The notes beneath the pieces were generated by a model. It worked only from the letters and a program-made list of their open reading frames with translations. It did no database searches and had not been told where the DNA came from. A program made the position numbers and the translations under genes. Shown here piece after piece: positions 1-5,782 of a stretch of DNA of 5,782 bases. Origin of the DNA: Schaalia odontolytica (GTDB lineage: Bacteria; Actinomycetota; Actinomycetes; Actinomycetales; Actinomycetaceae); NCBI GenBank assembly GCA_958415245.1, contig CATYYP010000124.1, forward strand, positions 1-5,782, in the 5' to 3' direction. Numbering within the stretch: the stretch's first letter is position 1; every line of letters begins with the position of its first letter.

Positions 1-52
1 CGACGAGACGTCGCGGGCGCTGACCCGTACCTTGCGTGTCTGGATTCCCCAT
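1..52 (-). other. Left edge, identity unresolved; possible start of a downstream gene
   Basis: On the minus strand an ATG at 52-50 opens a frame that stays open to the edge (MGNPDTQGTGQRPRRLV, 17 residues). It would begin 20 bases after the putA stop, but only a weak GAGAGCGG precedes it and the start lies inside the 48-68 hairpin. Alternatively, a converging plus-strand gene could end at the TGA at 21-23 (last residues TRRRGR). The visible sequence is too short to choose between these or neither. Confidence 0.15.
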
Positions 53-68
53 CCGCTCTCAGGATGGG
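48..68 (-). terminator. GC-rich hairpin just after the putA stop, possible terminator
   Basis: CCCATCC (48-54) and GGATGGG (62-68) form a perfect 7-bp stem with a 7-base loop, beginning 4 bases past the putA TGA. There is no T-run on either side, so it is not a classical intrinsic terminator. Actinobacterial terminators often lack a clear U-tract, and the position fits the end of the putA transcript. Chance or translational control of a gene further left cannot be excluded. Confidence 0.35.
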
Positions 69-72
69 AGGC

Positions 73-3000
73 TCAGAGGAGTTCCGCGGCCAGGTCGAGC
101 GGGGTTCCAAAACGGTGGTTCGTGATCGAGACTGCCTGCTCGCGCAGGAACGGCAGCAGCTCCGAGTGCGGCCAGGCCGTGACGGCCCCCGTGTACAGGG
201 CGACGTCGGGGCTGCCTCCGCTCGCGCGGGTTGCCTCAGCCCAGCGCTGCTGCGAGCTTTCATCGCGCGGCCCCAGGACGCGCACGCGCATGCCCAGGCC
301 ACCGGAGTTCGCCACCATCGCCAAGCGAGAATCCCATGAGTGCGCGTCTTCGACCGTCACCTCGATATCCCAGCCCTCCAGTAGCTCCCGGATGGTAGCC
401 GGAAGCTCGTCGGCGACGGATAGCCCGATGGGGCCACCCGCGAGGATGCCTGCTGCCAGCACACGTACGGTGTCGGCGAGGGCACTCCCGCTCCCGGCGC
501 GCACAAGGACGGGCGTGGAACGGTAGCGCAGGACATTGCGCTCGCAGGCCATGCCGGTAACGTCGCGGTTGACTCCGTAATCGGATGCCCAGGCAGCGCC
601 ATCGGCGGCGACGGCACGGCTCAGTTCGGCCGCATCATCCGCGCTCAGGTGAGGACCAGCCGCATGACACAGGGCGAGCACACTCGGATCGAGCAACGCT
701 GCGGGAGCGCTGGACTCCCCTGCCACCGCATCGCGGTCGGGCTCGACCTCGCCCAGACCCAGCAGGTAGGAAGGACCGCCGGCCTTCGTCGTCGACCCGA
801 TCGCCGAGCGCTTCCAGCCGCCGAAAGGCTGACGTCGAACGATCGCGCCGGTGATCCCGCGGTTGACGTAGAGGTTACCGGCCTCGATGCCCTCCAGCCA
901 GGTCGCCAACTCACCCGTGTCGAGAGTATGGAGGCCGGAGGTCAATCCGTAGTCGACCTCGTTGACAGCCTCGATAGCGTCCTCGAGGGTGTCGACGCGC
1001 ATGACGCCGAGGACGGGCGCGAAGTACTCGGTCAGGTGGAACTCGCTGCCGGGCACCACGCCCGCACGGATACCCGGGGTCCACAGCCCATCGCCCAGGT
1101 ACCGGGGCTTGAGCACCCAGTGCTCGCCCTCTCCCAGGGTGGTCAGGCCTCGTACGGCCTTCTCGTCATCGGGGACGACAACCGGGCCGACCTGCGAGTC
1201 CAGGGATGCCGGCAGGCCCACGCGCAGCGAGGCGGCCGCATCCACGAGCTGGCGAGCGATACGGCTCGAGCGCCCCGCAGATCCGACGAGGATCAGCAGC
1301 GAGGACGCCGAGCACTTTTGTCCCGCGTGCGCGAAGGCCGAATGAACAATGTCGCGCACCGCCAGATCGGGGTCAGCCGACGGCGTGACGATGATGGCGT
1401 TCTTGCCGCTCGTCTCGCCCAGCAGGTGCATGTCGGGCTTCCACGAACGGAAGAGGCGGGCCGTGTCGTACGAGCCCGTCAGGACAACGCGATCAACACC
1501 CTCATGCGTCACCAGGTAGCGCGATACGTCGCCGTCCTCGAGCGGGGCGAGCGCGACCAGCTCGCGGGGAACCCCGGCCTCGTGGAAAGCCGCGACGAGT
1601 TCCGCGGCGCAACGCTTGGCCGGCGGGGCCGGCTTGAGGATCACCGCGCTGCCCGCCGCCAGAGCAGCGGCGACGCCACCCACGGGAATGGCCACAGGGA
1701 AGTTCCAGGGCGAGGCAACGACAGTGACGTTCACGGGCACGAATCGCGCGCCCGCCATGTAGGTCTCATCGGAGAGCTGCAACGAGGCGTCCGCGTAGTG
1801 ATGGCAGAAGTCGATCGCCTCGCTCACCTCGGGATCGGCCTGATCGATGGTCTTGCCGGCCTCAGATCCGGCGACCTCGATGAGCTCACCCCGGCGCGCG
1901 GCGAGAACATCGCCGACGCGATGCAGCGCGGCTGCGCGCTCCTCGGGGGCCAGGGCCTGCCAGGCGTGCGCCGCCTTGATGCTTGCCTCGACGAGGGCGT
2001 CGACCGCCTCGTGTGTATCCAGAGCCTGCGCGCCGGCACGCACCGCTTCCACACCTCGCGTCGAGGCGGGGATGGCCGCAGCAATCTCGCGGGCCCACTG
2101 GCGGTTGGCCGCCAAGGCGGGATCTGAATCCGGTTCGGAGACAAAGGGACGACGCGCGCGCTCGGTGAGGCTCCCCTGCTCAGCCGGAACCCCGGCCTCA
2201 CGCTCGGCCAGACGATCCTGGACACGGTTGGGAACGGGCAACGGGGCATCCGGATCAACGTCGGAGAGCGCGGCGAGGAAACGGTCGCGTTCCCGGGCGA
2301 AGACGTCCTCGTTCGTGGCTATGTCGAAGACCCCGGACATGAAGTTTTCAGGCGCGGCGTTCTCCTCGAGGCGGCGCACCAGGTAGGAGATGGCGACGTC
2401 GAACTCTCGGGGGTTGACGACCGGGACGTACAGGAGTAGGGAGCCGACATCGCGTCGGACGACCTCTTGAATGCCGGTGGCCATGCCGGAGAGCATCTCG
2501 AACTCGACGCTGTCCTCTACGCCGCGCGCTGCCCGCAGCTCGTATGCGAACGCAATATCGAAGACGTTCTGTCCGGCGACGCCCAGGCGAATCGCGCGGG
2601 TGCGCTCGGGTGTCATCGCCCAGTTCAGCATGCGCTTGTAGTTGGTGTCGGTGGCCTGCTTGGACGGCCAGGTCGTCAGCTCCCAGCCGTGAATCTCGGC
2701 GTCCACCCTCTCCATGGACAGGTTCGCGCCCTTCACGATGCGGACCTTGATACGCGAGCCTCCCGCGTCCACGCGTGCGCGCGCCCACTCCTGGAGACGC
2801 TGGAGCGCACCGAGCGAATCGGGCAGGTAGGCCTGGAGGACGATGCCGGCCTCGTAGTCGCGCATATCCGGCTGGTCTAGGATCGCGGTGAACACCGCGA
2901 TCGTCAGGTCGAGATCCTTGTAATCCTCCATGTCGAGGTTGAGGAAGGTCCCGTTGTCGCGAGCGAGGCGGTAGAGGGGCAGGAGCGCGCTCACACCGTG

Positions 3001-3636
3001 TTCGACAACCTCCTCGAAGCCCCACGGGTTGTGGGGGCCTGTCACCGCGGAGACCTTGATGGACACGTAGTCGACATCCTCGCGGGCCACGAGGCGCGAG
3101 ACCTCGGCCAGGCGGTGAGACGCTTCCTTCTCGCCGAGGACAGCCTCTCCGAGGAGGTTCACGTTCAGGCGATGGCCGCCCTGACGCAGGCGGGCGAGCG
3201 CGGGCCCCAGCCCCTTGTCGGTCGCATCGACAACGAGGTCACCGACGATCTCGCGGAATACACGTCGGGCCACCGCCGTCACCGTGCGCGGGGCGAGGAG
3301 CGATGCCGTTGAGCCGAGACCCATCGCCGCAGCCAGGGCCGGGGGCAGGAAGTTTTTACGCCCGGCCGACAAGCGCTTCATGGCTGCGCTGGCTACGTCC
3401 AGGTCTGCGGGACGCACGACGTCATCGACGAATCGGGTCGTGAAAGTAAGTCCGTCCGGATCGGCGAGGATACGAGACAGGAGTTTGGCTGAGCGCGGCG
3501 TGGGCTCAAAGGCCGATTCATCGGCCCAGCGGCGGGCCCGAATGATCGCCCGCTCCCCCAAGGCCCATAGGTCGTCGGGGCAGCGTCGAGCGCTCGCATT
3601 GTGGTGGGACGGAGTGGGAACAGCGGCGTTCGCCAT
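73..3636 (-). CDS. putA: Bifunctional proline dehydrogenase / L-glutamate gamma-semialdehyde dehydrogenase (PutA)
   Basis: This 1187-residue enzyme oxidises proline to pyrroline-5-carboxylate with FAD, then oxidises the hydrolysed semialdehyde to glutamate with NAD+. The ATG at 3636 was chosen because GGAGG lies 7 bases upstream; an in-frame TTG at 3693 lacks comparable support. The proline dehydrogenase barrel spans about residues 125-455, with VSIKVSA (191-197), VKGAN (301-305) and YLVRRLEEN (418-426), whose Arg421, Arg422 and Glu425 match the substrate-binding pair and Glu of E. coli PutA. The aldehyde dehydrogenase spans about 500-960, with SPWNFP (642-647), KPAP (668-671), general base Glu741 in LLGETSG, nucleophile Cys775 in GQKCSAS, and PFGGWKRSAIG (937-947). 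Residues about 975-1187 resemble the C-terminal aldehyde-dehydrogenase-like domain of longer PutAs. No N-terminal ribbon-helix-helix domain is present, so it should be a cytosolic or membrane-peripheral enzyme rather than a repressor. No frameshift or missing catalytic residue was seen. Confidence 0.97.
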   Translation of the reverse strand: MANAAVPTPSHHNASARRCPDDLWALGERAIIRARRWADESAFEPTPRSAKLLSRILADPDGLTFTTRFVDDVVRPADLDVASAAMKRLSAGRKNFLPPALAAAMGLGSTASLLAPRTVTAVARRVFREIVGDLVVDATDKGLGPALARLRQGGHRLNVNLLGEAVLGEKEASHRLAEVSRLVAREDVDYVSIKVSAVTGPHNPWGFEEVVEHGVSALLPLYRLARDNGTFLNLDMEDYKDLDLTIAVFTAILDQPDMRDYEAGIVLQAYLPDSLGALQRLQEWARARVDAGGSRIKVRIVKGANLSMERVDAEIHGWELTTWPSKQATDTNYKRMLNWAMTPERTRAIRLGVAGQNVFDIAFAYELRAARGVEDSVEFEMLSGMATGIQEVVRRDVGSLLLYVPVVNPREFDVAISYLVRRLEENAAPENFMSGVFDIATNEDVFARERDRFLAALSDVDPDAPLPVPNRVQDRLAEREAGVPAEQGSLTERARRPFVSEPDSDPALAANRQWAREIAAAIPASTRGVEAVRAGAQALDTHEAVDALVEASIKAAHAWQALAPEERAAALHRVGDVLAARRGELIEVAGSEAGKTIDQADPEVSEAIDFCHHYADASLQLSDETYMAGARFVPVNVTVVASPWNFPVAIPVGGVAAALAAGSAVILKPAPPAKRCAAELVAAFHEAGVPRELVALAPLEDGDVSRYLVTHEGVDRVVLTGSYDTARLFRSWKPDMHLLGETSGKNAIIVTPSADPDLAVRDIVHSAFAHAGQKCSASSLLILVGSAGRSSRIARQLVDAAASLRVGLPASLDSQVGPVVVPDDEKAVRGLTTLGEGEHWVLKPRYLGDGLWTPGIRAGVVPGSEFHLTEYFAPVLGVMRVDTLEDAIEAVNEVDYGLTSGLHTLDTGELATWLEGIEAGNLYVNRGITGAIVRRQPFGGWKRSAIGSTTKAGGPSYLLGLGEVEPDRDAVAGESSAPAALLDPSVLALCHAAGPHLSADDAAELSRAVAADGAAWASDYGVNRDVTGMACERNVLRYRSTPVLVRAGSGSALADTVRVLAAGILAGGPIGLSVADELPATIRELLEGWDIEVTVEDAHSWDSRLAMVANSGGLGMRVRVLGPRDESSQQRWAEATRASGGSPDVALYTGAVTAWPHSELLPFLREQAVSITNHRFGTPLDLAAELL

Positions 3637-3642
3637 GCGTAG

Positions 3643-3648
3643 ACCTCC
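3643..3648 (-). promoter_or_regulatory. Ribosome binding site of putA
   Basis: On the minus strand GGAGGT is followed by CTACGC and the ATG at 3636. GGAGG is a near-perfect Shine-Dalgarno sequence with 7 bases to the start codon. It decides in favour of this ATG over an in-frame TTG 57 bases upstream. Confidence 0.85.
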
Positions 3649-3746
3649 AGGCGTGGATATGCGACGGATTCTCGGCCTCGCGTGGAGCGCCAACGCTGGA
3701 CACGCTCAGCACTACTCCCGCCGTTGTGAAGGATGCGGGTTTGTCC

Positions 3747-3776
3747 ATCGTAACGCGCATAAGGCTCACCTGTGCA
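3747..3776 (-). promoter_or_regulatory. Candidate putA promoter
   Basis: On the minus strand TGCACA (3776-3771) and TACGAT (3752-3747) are separated by 18 bases. Each matches the housekeeping -35 or -10 consensus at 4 of 6 positions. Transcription would begin near 3740 and give a leader of about 100 bases. The match is weak, and other placements in the spacer are possible. Confidence 0.22.
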
Positions 3777-3878
3777 GGCATCGCATAACGACGCGACGAT
3801 CAAGCAAGGGACCTAAGCCCCAAAACACAGGAAACGCCCACAAAGTCAGATATCGAGTGTCGCTTCTCACATACGAGC

Positions 3879-3917
3879 CGTCGCCCTACGCAGCGACGCC
3901 CCGCCTCACTCGGGGCG
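3879..3917 (-). terminator. Hairpin(s) at the end of tetR, possible terminator
   Basis: CGCCCCG (3897-3903) pairs with CGGGGCG (3911-3917) around a 7-base loop that contains the tetR stop codon. A second stem, CGTCGC (3879-3884) with GCGACG (3893-3898), shares two bases with the first, so the two are mutually exclusive at that edge. Neither is followed by a T-run on the minus strand. The position fits a U-tract-poor actinobacterial terminator that separates tetR from putA, but GC-rich sequence yields such stems fairly often. Confidence 0.3.
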
Positions 3918-4553
3918 AACGAGCCACCGCTCTTTCATGTCGAGCGCGACGCCAGCCATGACCTCGTGCATATTGAGCGTGCGGCCACCGTCCGCGCGCG
4001 AGCAGAGCCACTGGACCTGAAGCCCATCCGATATCGCAACGAGGCGGCGCGCGATCTGCTCACTCGGAGCATCCTCACGCACCTCGCCCGTGGTCTTGCC
4101 ATGCTCGAAAGCCTCAACGAGGTAGGAAATAGCACCGATCAGGTGCTCGCGGAACCACGGGTGCGCCTGATGCTTCGAGTCGATGACGGCCGCCGACATC
4201 GCCGTGTAGAGCGCCACGCCGTCGGGATGCCGCTGGTTGTGGGCCACCATGTCCACCCATGCATCCAGCGCGGCCTCGGCCCCCTCCTCGGGGCTCGGGA
4301 GTCGACTGACGATACGGCGATCACGCTCATCCAGGACTGCCGCGAGCAACTGATCCTTCGACGAGTAGTGATGCAGGAGCCCCGCCTTCGAAATATCGGA
4401 GGCGCGCGCGATGTCTGCAAGTGAGGTTGCCACGTAGCCCTGCGTCGAGAAAAGGGTGAGTGCCTCCGACAGGATGCGCGCCTTCTTATCCTCGCTACCA
4501 GCTTTCGGACGGCCGGGCCGACGGGTGCTCGTTGCCTTAGCATCGTTGCTCAT
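3906..4553 (-). CDS. TetR/AcrR-family transcriptional regulator
   Basis: This is a 215-residue predicted one-component DNA-binding regulator, a normal length for the family, which usually acts as a dimeric repressor released by a small ligand. A basic tail with an AT-hook-like RRPGRPK (11-17) precedes the TetR DNA-binding domain at about residues 23-70. The helix-turn-helix lies near 47-66 (DIARASDISKAGLLHHYSSK), and KAGLLHHYSSKDQLL is a signature seen in many actinobacterial TetR proteins. Residues about 80-215 are the helical ligand and dimer domain, including SDGLQVQWLC (175-184), reminiscent of BetI-type C-termini. The ATG at 4553 has GGAG 8 bases upstream. It lies between a membrane protein gene and putA, all on the same strand, with spacers of 136 and 269 bases, so it may be its own unit. 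Family TetR members often control themselves and a neighbour; putA control is only inferred. The ligand cannot be read from sequence. Confidence 0.93.
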   Translation of the reverse strand: MSNDAKATSTRRPGRPKAGSEDKKARILSEALTLFSTQGYVATSLADIARASDISKAGLLHHYSSKDQLLAAVLDERDRRIVSRLPSPEEGAEAALDAWVDMVAHNQRHPDGVALYTAMSAAVIDSKHQAHPWFREHLIGAISYLVEAFEHGKTTGEVREDAPSEQIARRLVAISDGLQVQWLCSRADGGRTLNMHEVMAGVALDMKERWLVRPE

Positions 4554-4561
4554 GCGGGCTG

Positions 4562-4565
4562 CTCC
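4562..4565 (-). promoter_or_regulatory. Ribosome binding site of tetR gene
   Basis: GGAG on the minus strand sits 8 bases before the ATG at 4553 and supports that start. The same bases form part of an out-of-frame ATG (4567-4565) whose 5-codon frame ends in a TGA overlapping the tetR start. Confidence 0.6.
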
Positions 4566-4596
4566 ATGTTCGGTGTGACAGAGTTACCAACAACCC

Positions 4597-4602
4597 ATCA
4601 TA
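4597..4602 (-). promoter_or_regulatory. Candidate -10 box of the tetR promoter
   Basis: TATGAT on the minus strand matches the TATAAT consensus at 5 of 6 positions and lies 43 bases before the tetR start, which gives a leader of about 37 bases. No good -35 hexamer sits 17-18 bases upstream (GTGGCG or GGTGGC), and that position falls at the edge of the inverted repeat at 4623-4666. Weak -35 boxes are common in actinobacteria. Confidence 0.4.
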
Positions 4603-4622
4603 GCGTGCAACCGCTTATACGC

Positions 4623-4666
4623 CACCGGGTATGCGAACTTCTTTCGTCGAGTCCGCATACCCGGTG
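4623..4666. repeat. Perfect 13-bp inverted repeat, terminator or operator
   Basis: CACCGGGTATGCG (4623-4635) is the exact reverse complement of CGCATACCCGGTG (4654-4666), with an 18-base spacer. Past one mismatch, ACT (4637-4639) and AGT (4650-4652) extend the stem. An outer ACGCC (4619-4623) could pair with GGCGT (4674-4678) across a bulge. It begins 23 bases after the stop of the upstream membrane protein gene, so it may be that gene's terminator, although no T-run follows on either strand. It also adjoins the presumed -35 region of the tetR promoter, where an operator would sit. The two roles are not exclusive. Confidence 0.75.
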
Positions 4667-4689
4667 CATGAATGGCGTGATTCGGGGCC

Positions 4690-5782
4690 TTAGTAGCCGA
4701 ATCGAACCTCGAACTGGGGCTTGCCCGAAGCGTCCAACTCGAGCTTGCCATCCTTATCGGTCTTCACGGTCGCGGTCACCCGGGACGTCACGTCACGCTG
4801 CTTGTCCCAGCTCTCCATGCCCTGGATCGTGAACGTTGCCTCGCCGGTATAGACACCGCCTTCGTCCGTCGTCGCCTTCATGGCCGTGGGCATCGTCTTG
4901 ACCTGCAGGAGGGCCAGGGTCCGGGACTGAACCGCGCTCGGGCAGGCGGTGTCGATGTTGCCCGGAACGGTCGCGCACGAGTTCGTGAGCGCAGCCGCAG
5001 CATCGAGCGCGGCGGCAGCCATCTTGTCGTTGTAGGTGCCCTTCAGCTCGACCGTTCCACCGTAGTAGGAGCTGTCGTAACCCGTTGCCGCCTTCACCGA
5101 AATGGTCTTGGGCGCAGCGTCGATATACTCGCCTGTCTCCTCCGGGGTGAAGGTGTAGACGCCCGGGTAGAGCACGATGGAGCTACTCGGGGCTTCCTTC
5201 AGCGTCGCGACCGACATCTTTTCGCCGCCGATCGAGAAGTGCGTGACGTTGTCTGCCTGCACATCCACACGAGCGACCATCGCATCCTGGATCTTCCAGT
5301 TCTTCAGCAGGCCAAAGGTCTTCTTCGCTTCACTGACGCGGAAGGATCGTGTGAAGCGTTCGCCGTCGAGGCGCATCGTCGCCGTCACCACCCGTTCCTT
5401 CGAGTGCTCCGCATCGTCCACGGTCACGTCCTCAACCTCAATGCGGGCGCTCGACGAGGCCATGACCTCGTCCGAGAGGAAACCGCGCTGATCGTTGGGC
5501 AGCCCCGGATCGACCATCGCCGTCGCAGCGCTGGCCTTGCCGTCCGCGAGCAGATAAAGGTACTGGCGAACCTGCGCCTCGGGCGTGCGCGTCCAGTTGG
5601 CGATCATCAAGGCGACGGTTGCAACAACCCCGAGCACAACGAGGGCCACAACGCCCACGACGATGCGCTTGATGCGACGACGGCTCTTATCCGACATCGG
5701 CGTAAAGGTCACGCCCGCCTGCGGGACTGCGACAGCCGGAGCAACCACATTCTGGGGGCTCGGGGCGGGCGGAGGCGTCGGG
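4690..5782 (-). CDS. Single-pass membrane protein of unknown function, 5' end outside the window
   Basis: I do not recognise a named gene. The frame is open to the right edge, and the last visible codons read PTPPPAPSPQNVVAPAVAVP, a Pro/Ala-rich stretch. Numbering from the internal ATG at 5697, a basic segment (KSRRRIKR, 4-11) is followed by one hydrophobic helix (about 12-33). The remaining 300 or so residues are probably outside the cell by the positive-inside rule. That part has two Cys (241, 252) that could form a disulfide, a segment VLYPGVYTF (175-183) recalling the repeated beta domains of TcaA-like proteins, and a beta-rich end FEVRFGY. The internal ATG and a GTG at 5748 both lack a ribosome binding site, so the true start is probably beyond the edge. 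Many actinobacterial proteins have an N-terminal zinc ribbon, a Pro-rich linker, one membrane helix and an extracellular domain; this could be one, but the N-terminus is unseen. Confidence 0.82.
   Translation of the reverse strand, partial: PTPPPAPSPQNVVAPAVAVPQAGVTFTPMSDKSRRRIKRIVVGVVALVVLGVVATVALMIANWTRTPEAQVRQYLYLLADGKASAATAMVDPGLPNDQRGFLSDEVMASSSARIEVEDVTVDDAEHSKERVVTATMRLDGERFTRSFRVSEAKKTFGLLKNWKIQDAMVARVDVQADNVTHFSIGGEKMSVATLKEAPSSSIVLYPGVYTFTPEETGEYIDAAPKTISVKAATGYDSSYYGGTVELKGTYNDKMAAAALDAAAALTNSCATVPGNIDTACPSAVQSRTLALLQVKTMPTAMKATTDEGGVYTGEATFTIQGMESWDKQRDVTSRVTATVKTDKDGKLELDASGKPQFEVRFGY

Larger units (their letters stand above)
3637..3905 (-). promoter_or_regulatory. Non-coding spacer holding the putA leader and probably its promoter
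   Basis: These 269 bases between the tetR stop and the putA start contain no convincing gene. Open frames crossing the region run into putA out of frame and have no good ribosome binding site. The middle (about 3820-3860) is less GC-rich than its surroundings, as promoter regions often are. Short complementary arms (TGTCC 3742-3746 with GGACA 3698-3702; GCGGG 3735-3739 with CCCGC 3717-3721) could fold a leader RNA, but 5-bp stems are expected by chance. No riboswitch class was recognised. The length suggests that putA has its own promoter rather than depending on readthrough from tetR. Confidence 0.5.

Noticed and set aside
1..13. CGAC/GTCG palindrome at the left edge
   Set aside because: A 4-bp stem is expected by chance.
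649..2127. A 492-codon open frame on the plus strand
   Set aside because: It lies wholly antisense to putA, whose catalytic motifs are intact. Long antisense frames are usual opposite GC-rich genes, and its translation shows no recognisable domain.
2348..3025. A 225-codon minus-strand frame inside putA
   Set aside because: It is a shifted frame of the proline dehydrogenase domain, with an Arg/Pro/Gly-rich composition typical of shadow frames.
3637..3693. Extension of putA to an in-frame TTG at 3693
   Set aside because: The TTG lacks a strong ribosome binding site, the added 19 residues are Arg-rich and unlike PutA starts, and the ATG at 3636 has GGAGG at ideal spacing.
3756..3788. Two direct copies of CGCATAA (3756-3762 and 3782-3788) upstream of putA, with a related hexamer in the 4623-4666 repeat
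   Set aside because: A repeated 7-mer is expected about twice by chance in a 270-base region, and the flanking bases do not match, so it is not evidence for a shared operator.
3215..3961. Plus-strand open frame spanning the putA start, the spacer and the tetR end
   Set aside because: Most of it is antisense to putA. It has low-complexity Arg/Ala/Ser composition and no ribosome binding site, and it would require overlap with both real genes.
4571..4587. Possible operator GGTGTGACAGAGTTACC upstream of tetR
   Set aside because: Only the outer three bases and one inner position are symmetric, which is too weak for a TetR operator call.

Overview
The window is GC-rich and reads as ordinary actinobacterial chromosome. 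I infer an Actinomyces/Schaalia-like member of the Actinomycetaceae from the Ala/Arg/Val-rich proteins, the strong G/C third-position bias, the type of PutA and the TetR style. That placement is a judgement made without a database search. All three supported genes lie on the minus strand, so transcription runs from the right edge to the left.

From right to left: (i) 5782-4690 is a single-pass membrane protein of unknown function. Its open frame runs off the right edge through a Pro-rich segment, so its start is not in the window. (ii) 4689-4554 is a spacer with a perfect 13-bp inverted repeat, a candidate -10 box and a ribosome binding site for the next gene. (iii) 4553-3906 is a TetR-family repressor. 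A GC-rich hairpin spans its stop codon. (iv) 3905-3637 is a 269-base non-coding spacer that must carry the putA leader. (v) 3636-73 is putA, a full-length bifunctional proline dehydrogenase / glutamate-semialdehyde dehydrogenase. (vi) 72-1 is a short edge region with a GC-rich hairpin just after the putA stop.

PutA carries out both steps of proline catabolism, proline to P5C/glutamate semialdehyde and then to glutamate. It lacks the N-terminal ribbon-helix-helix domain that lets the E. coli protein repress its own gene, so control must come from elsewhere. The adjacent TetR regulator is a reasonable but untested candidate. The membrane protein has no evident link to proline metabolism.

I found no RNA genes, insertion sequences, CRISPR array, prophage or toxin-antitoxin pair, and no sign of an undescribed system. 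The most notable non-coding signal is the inverted repeat at 4623-4666.
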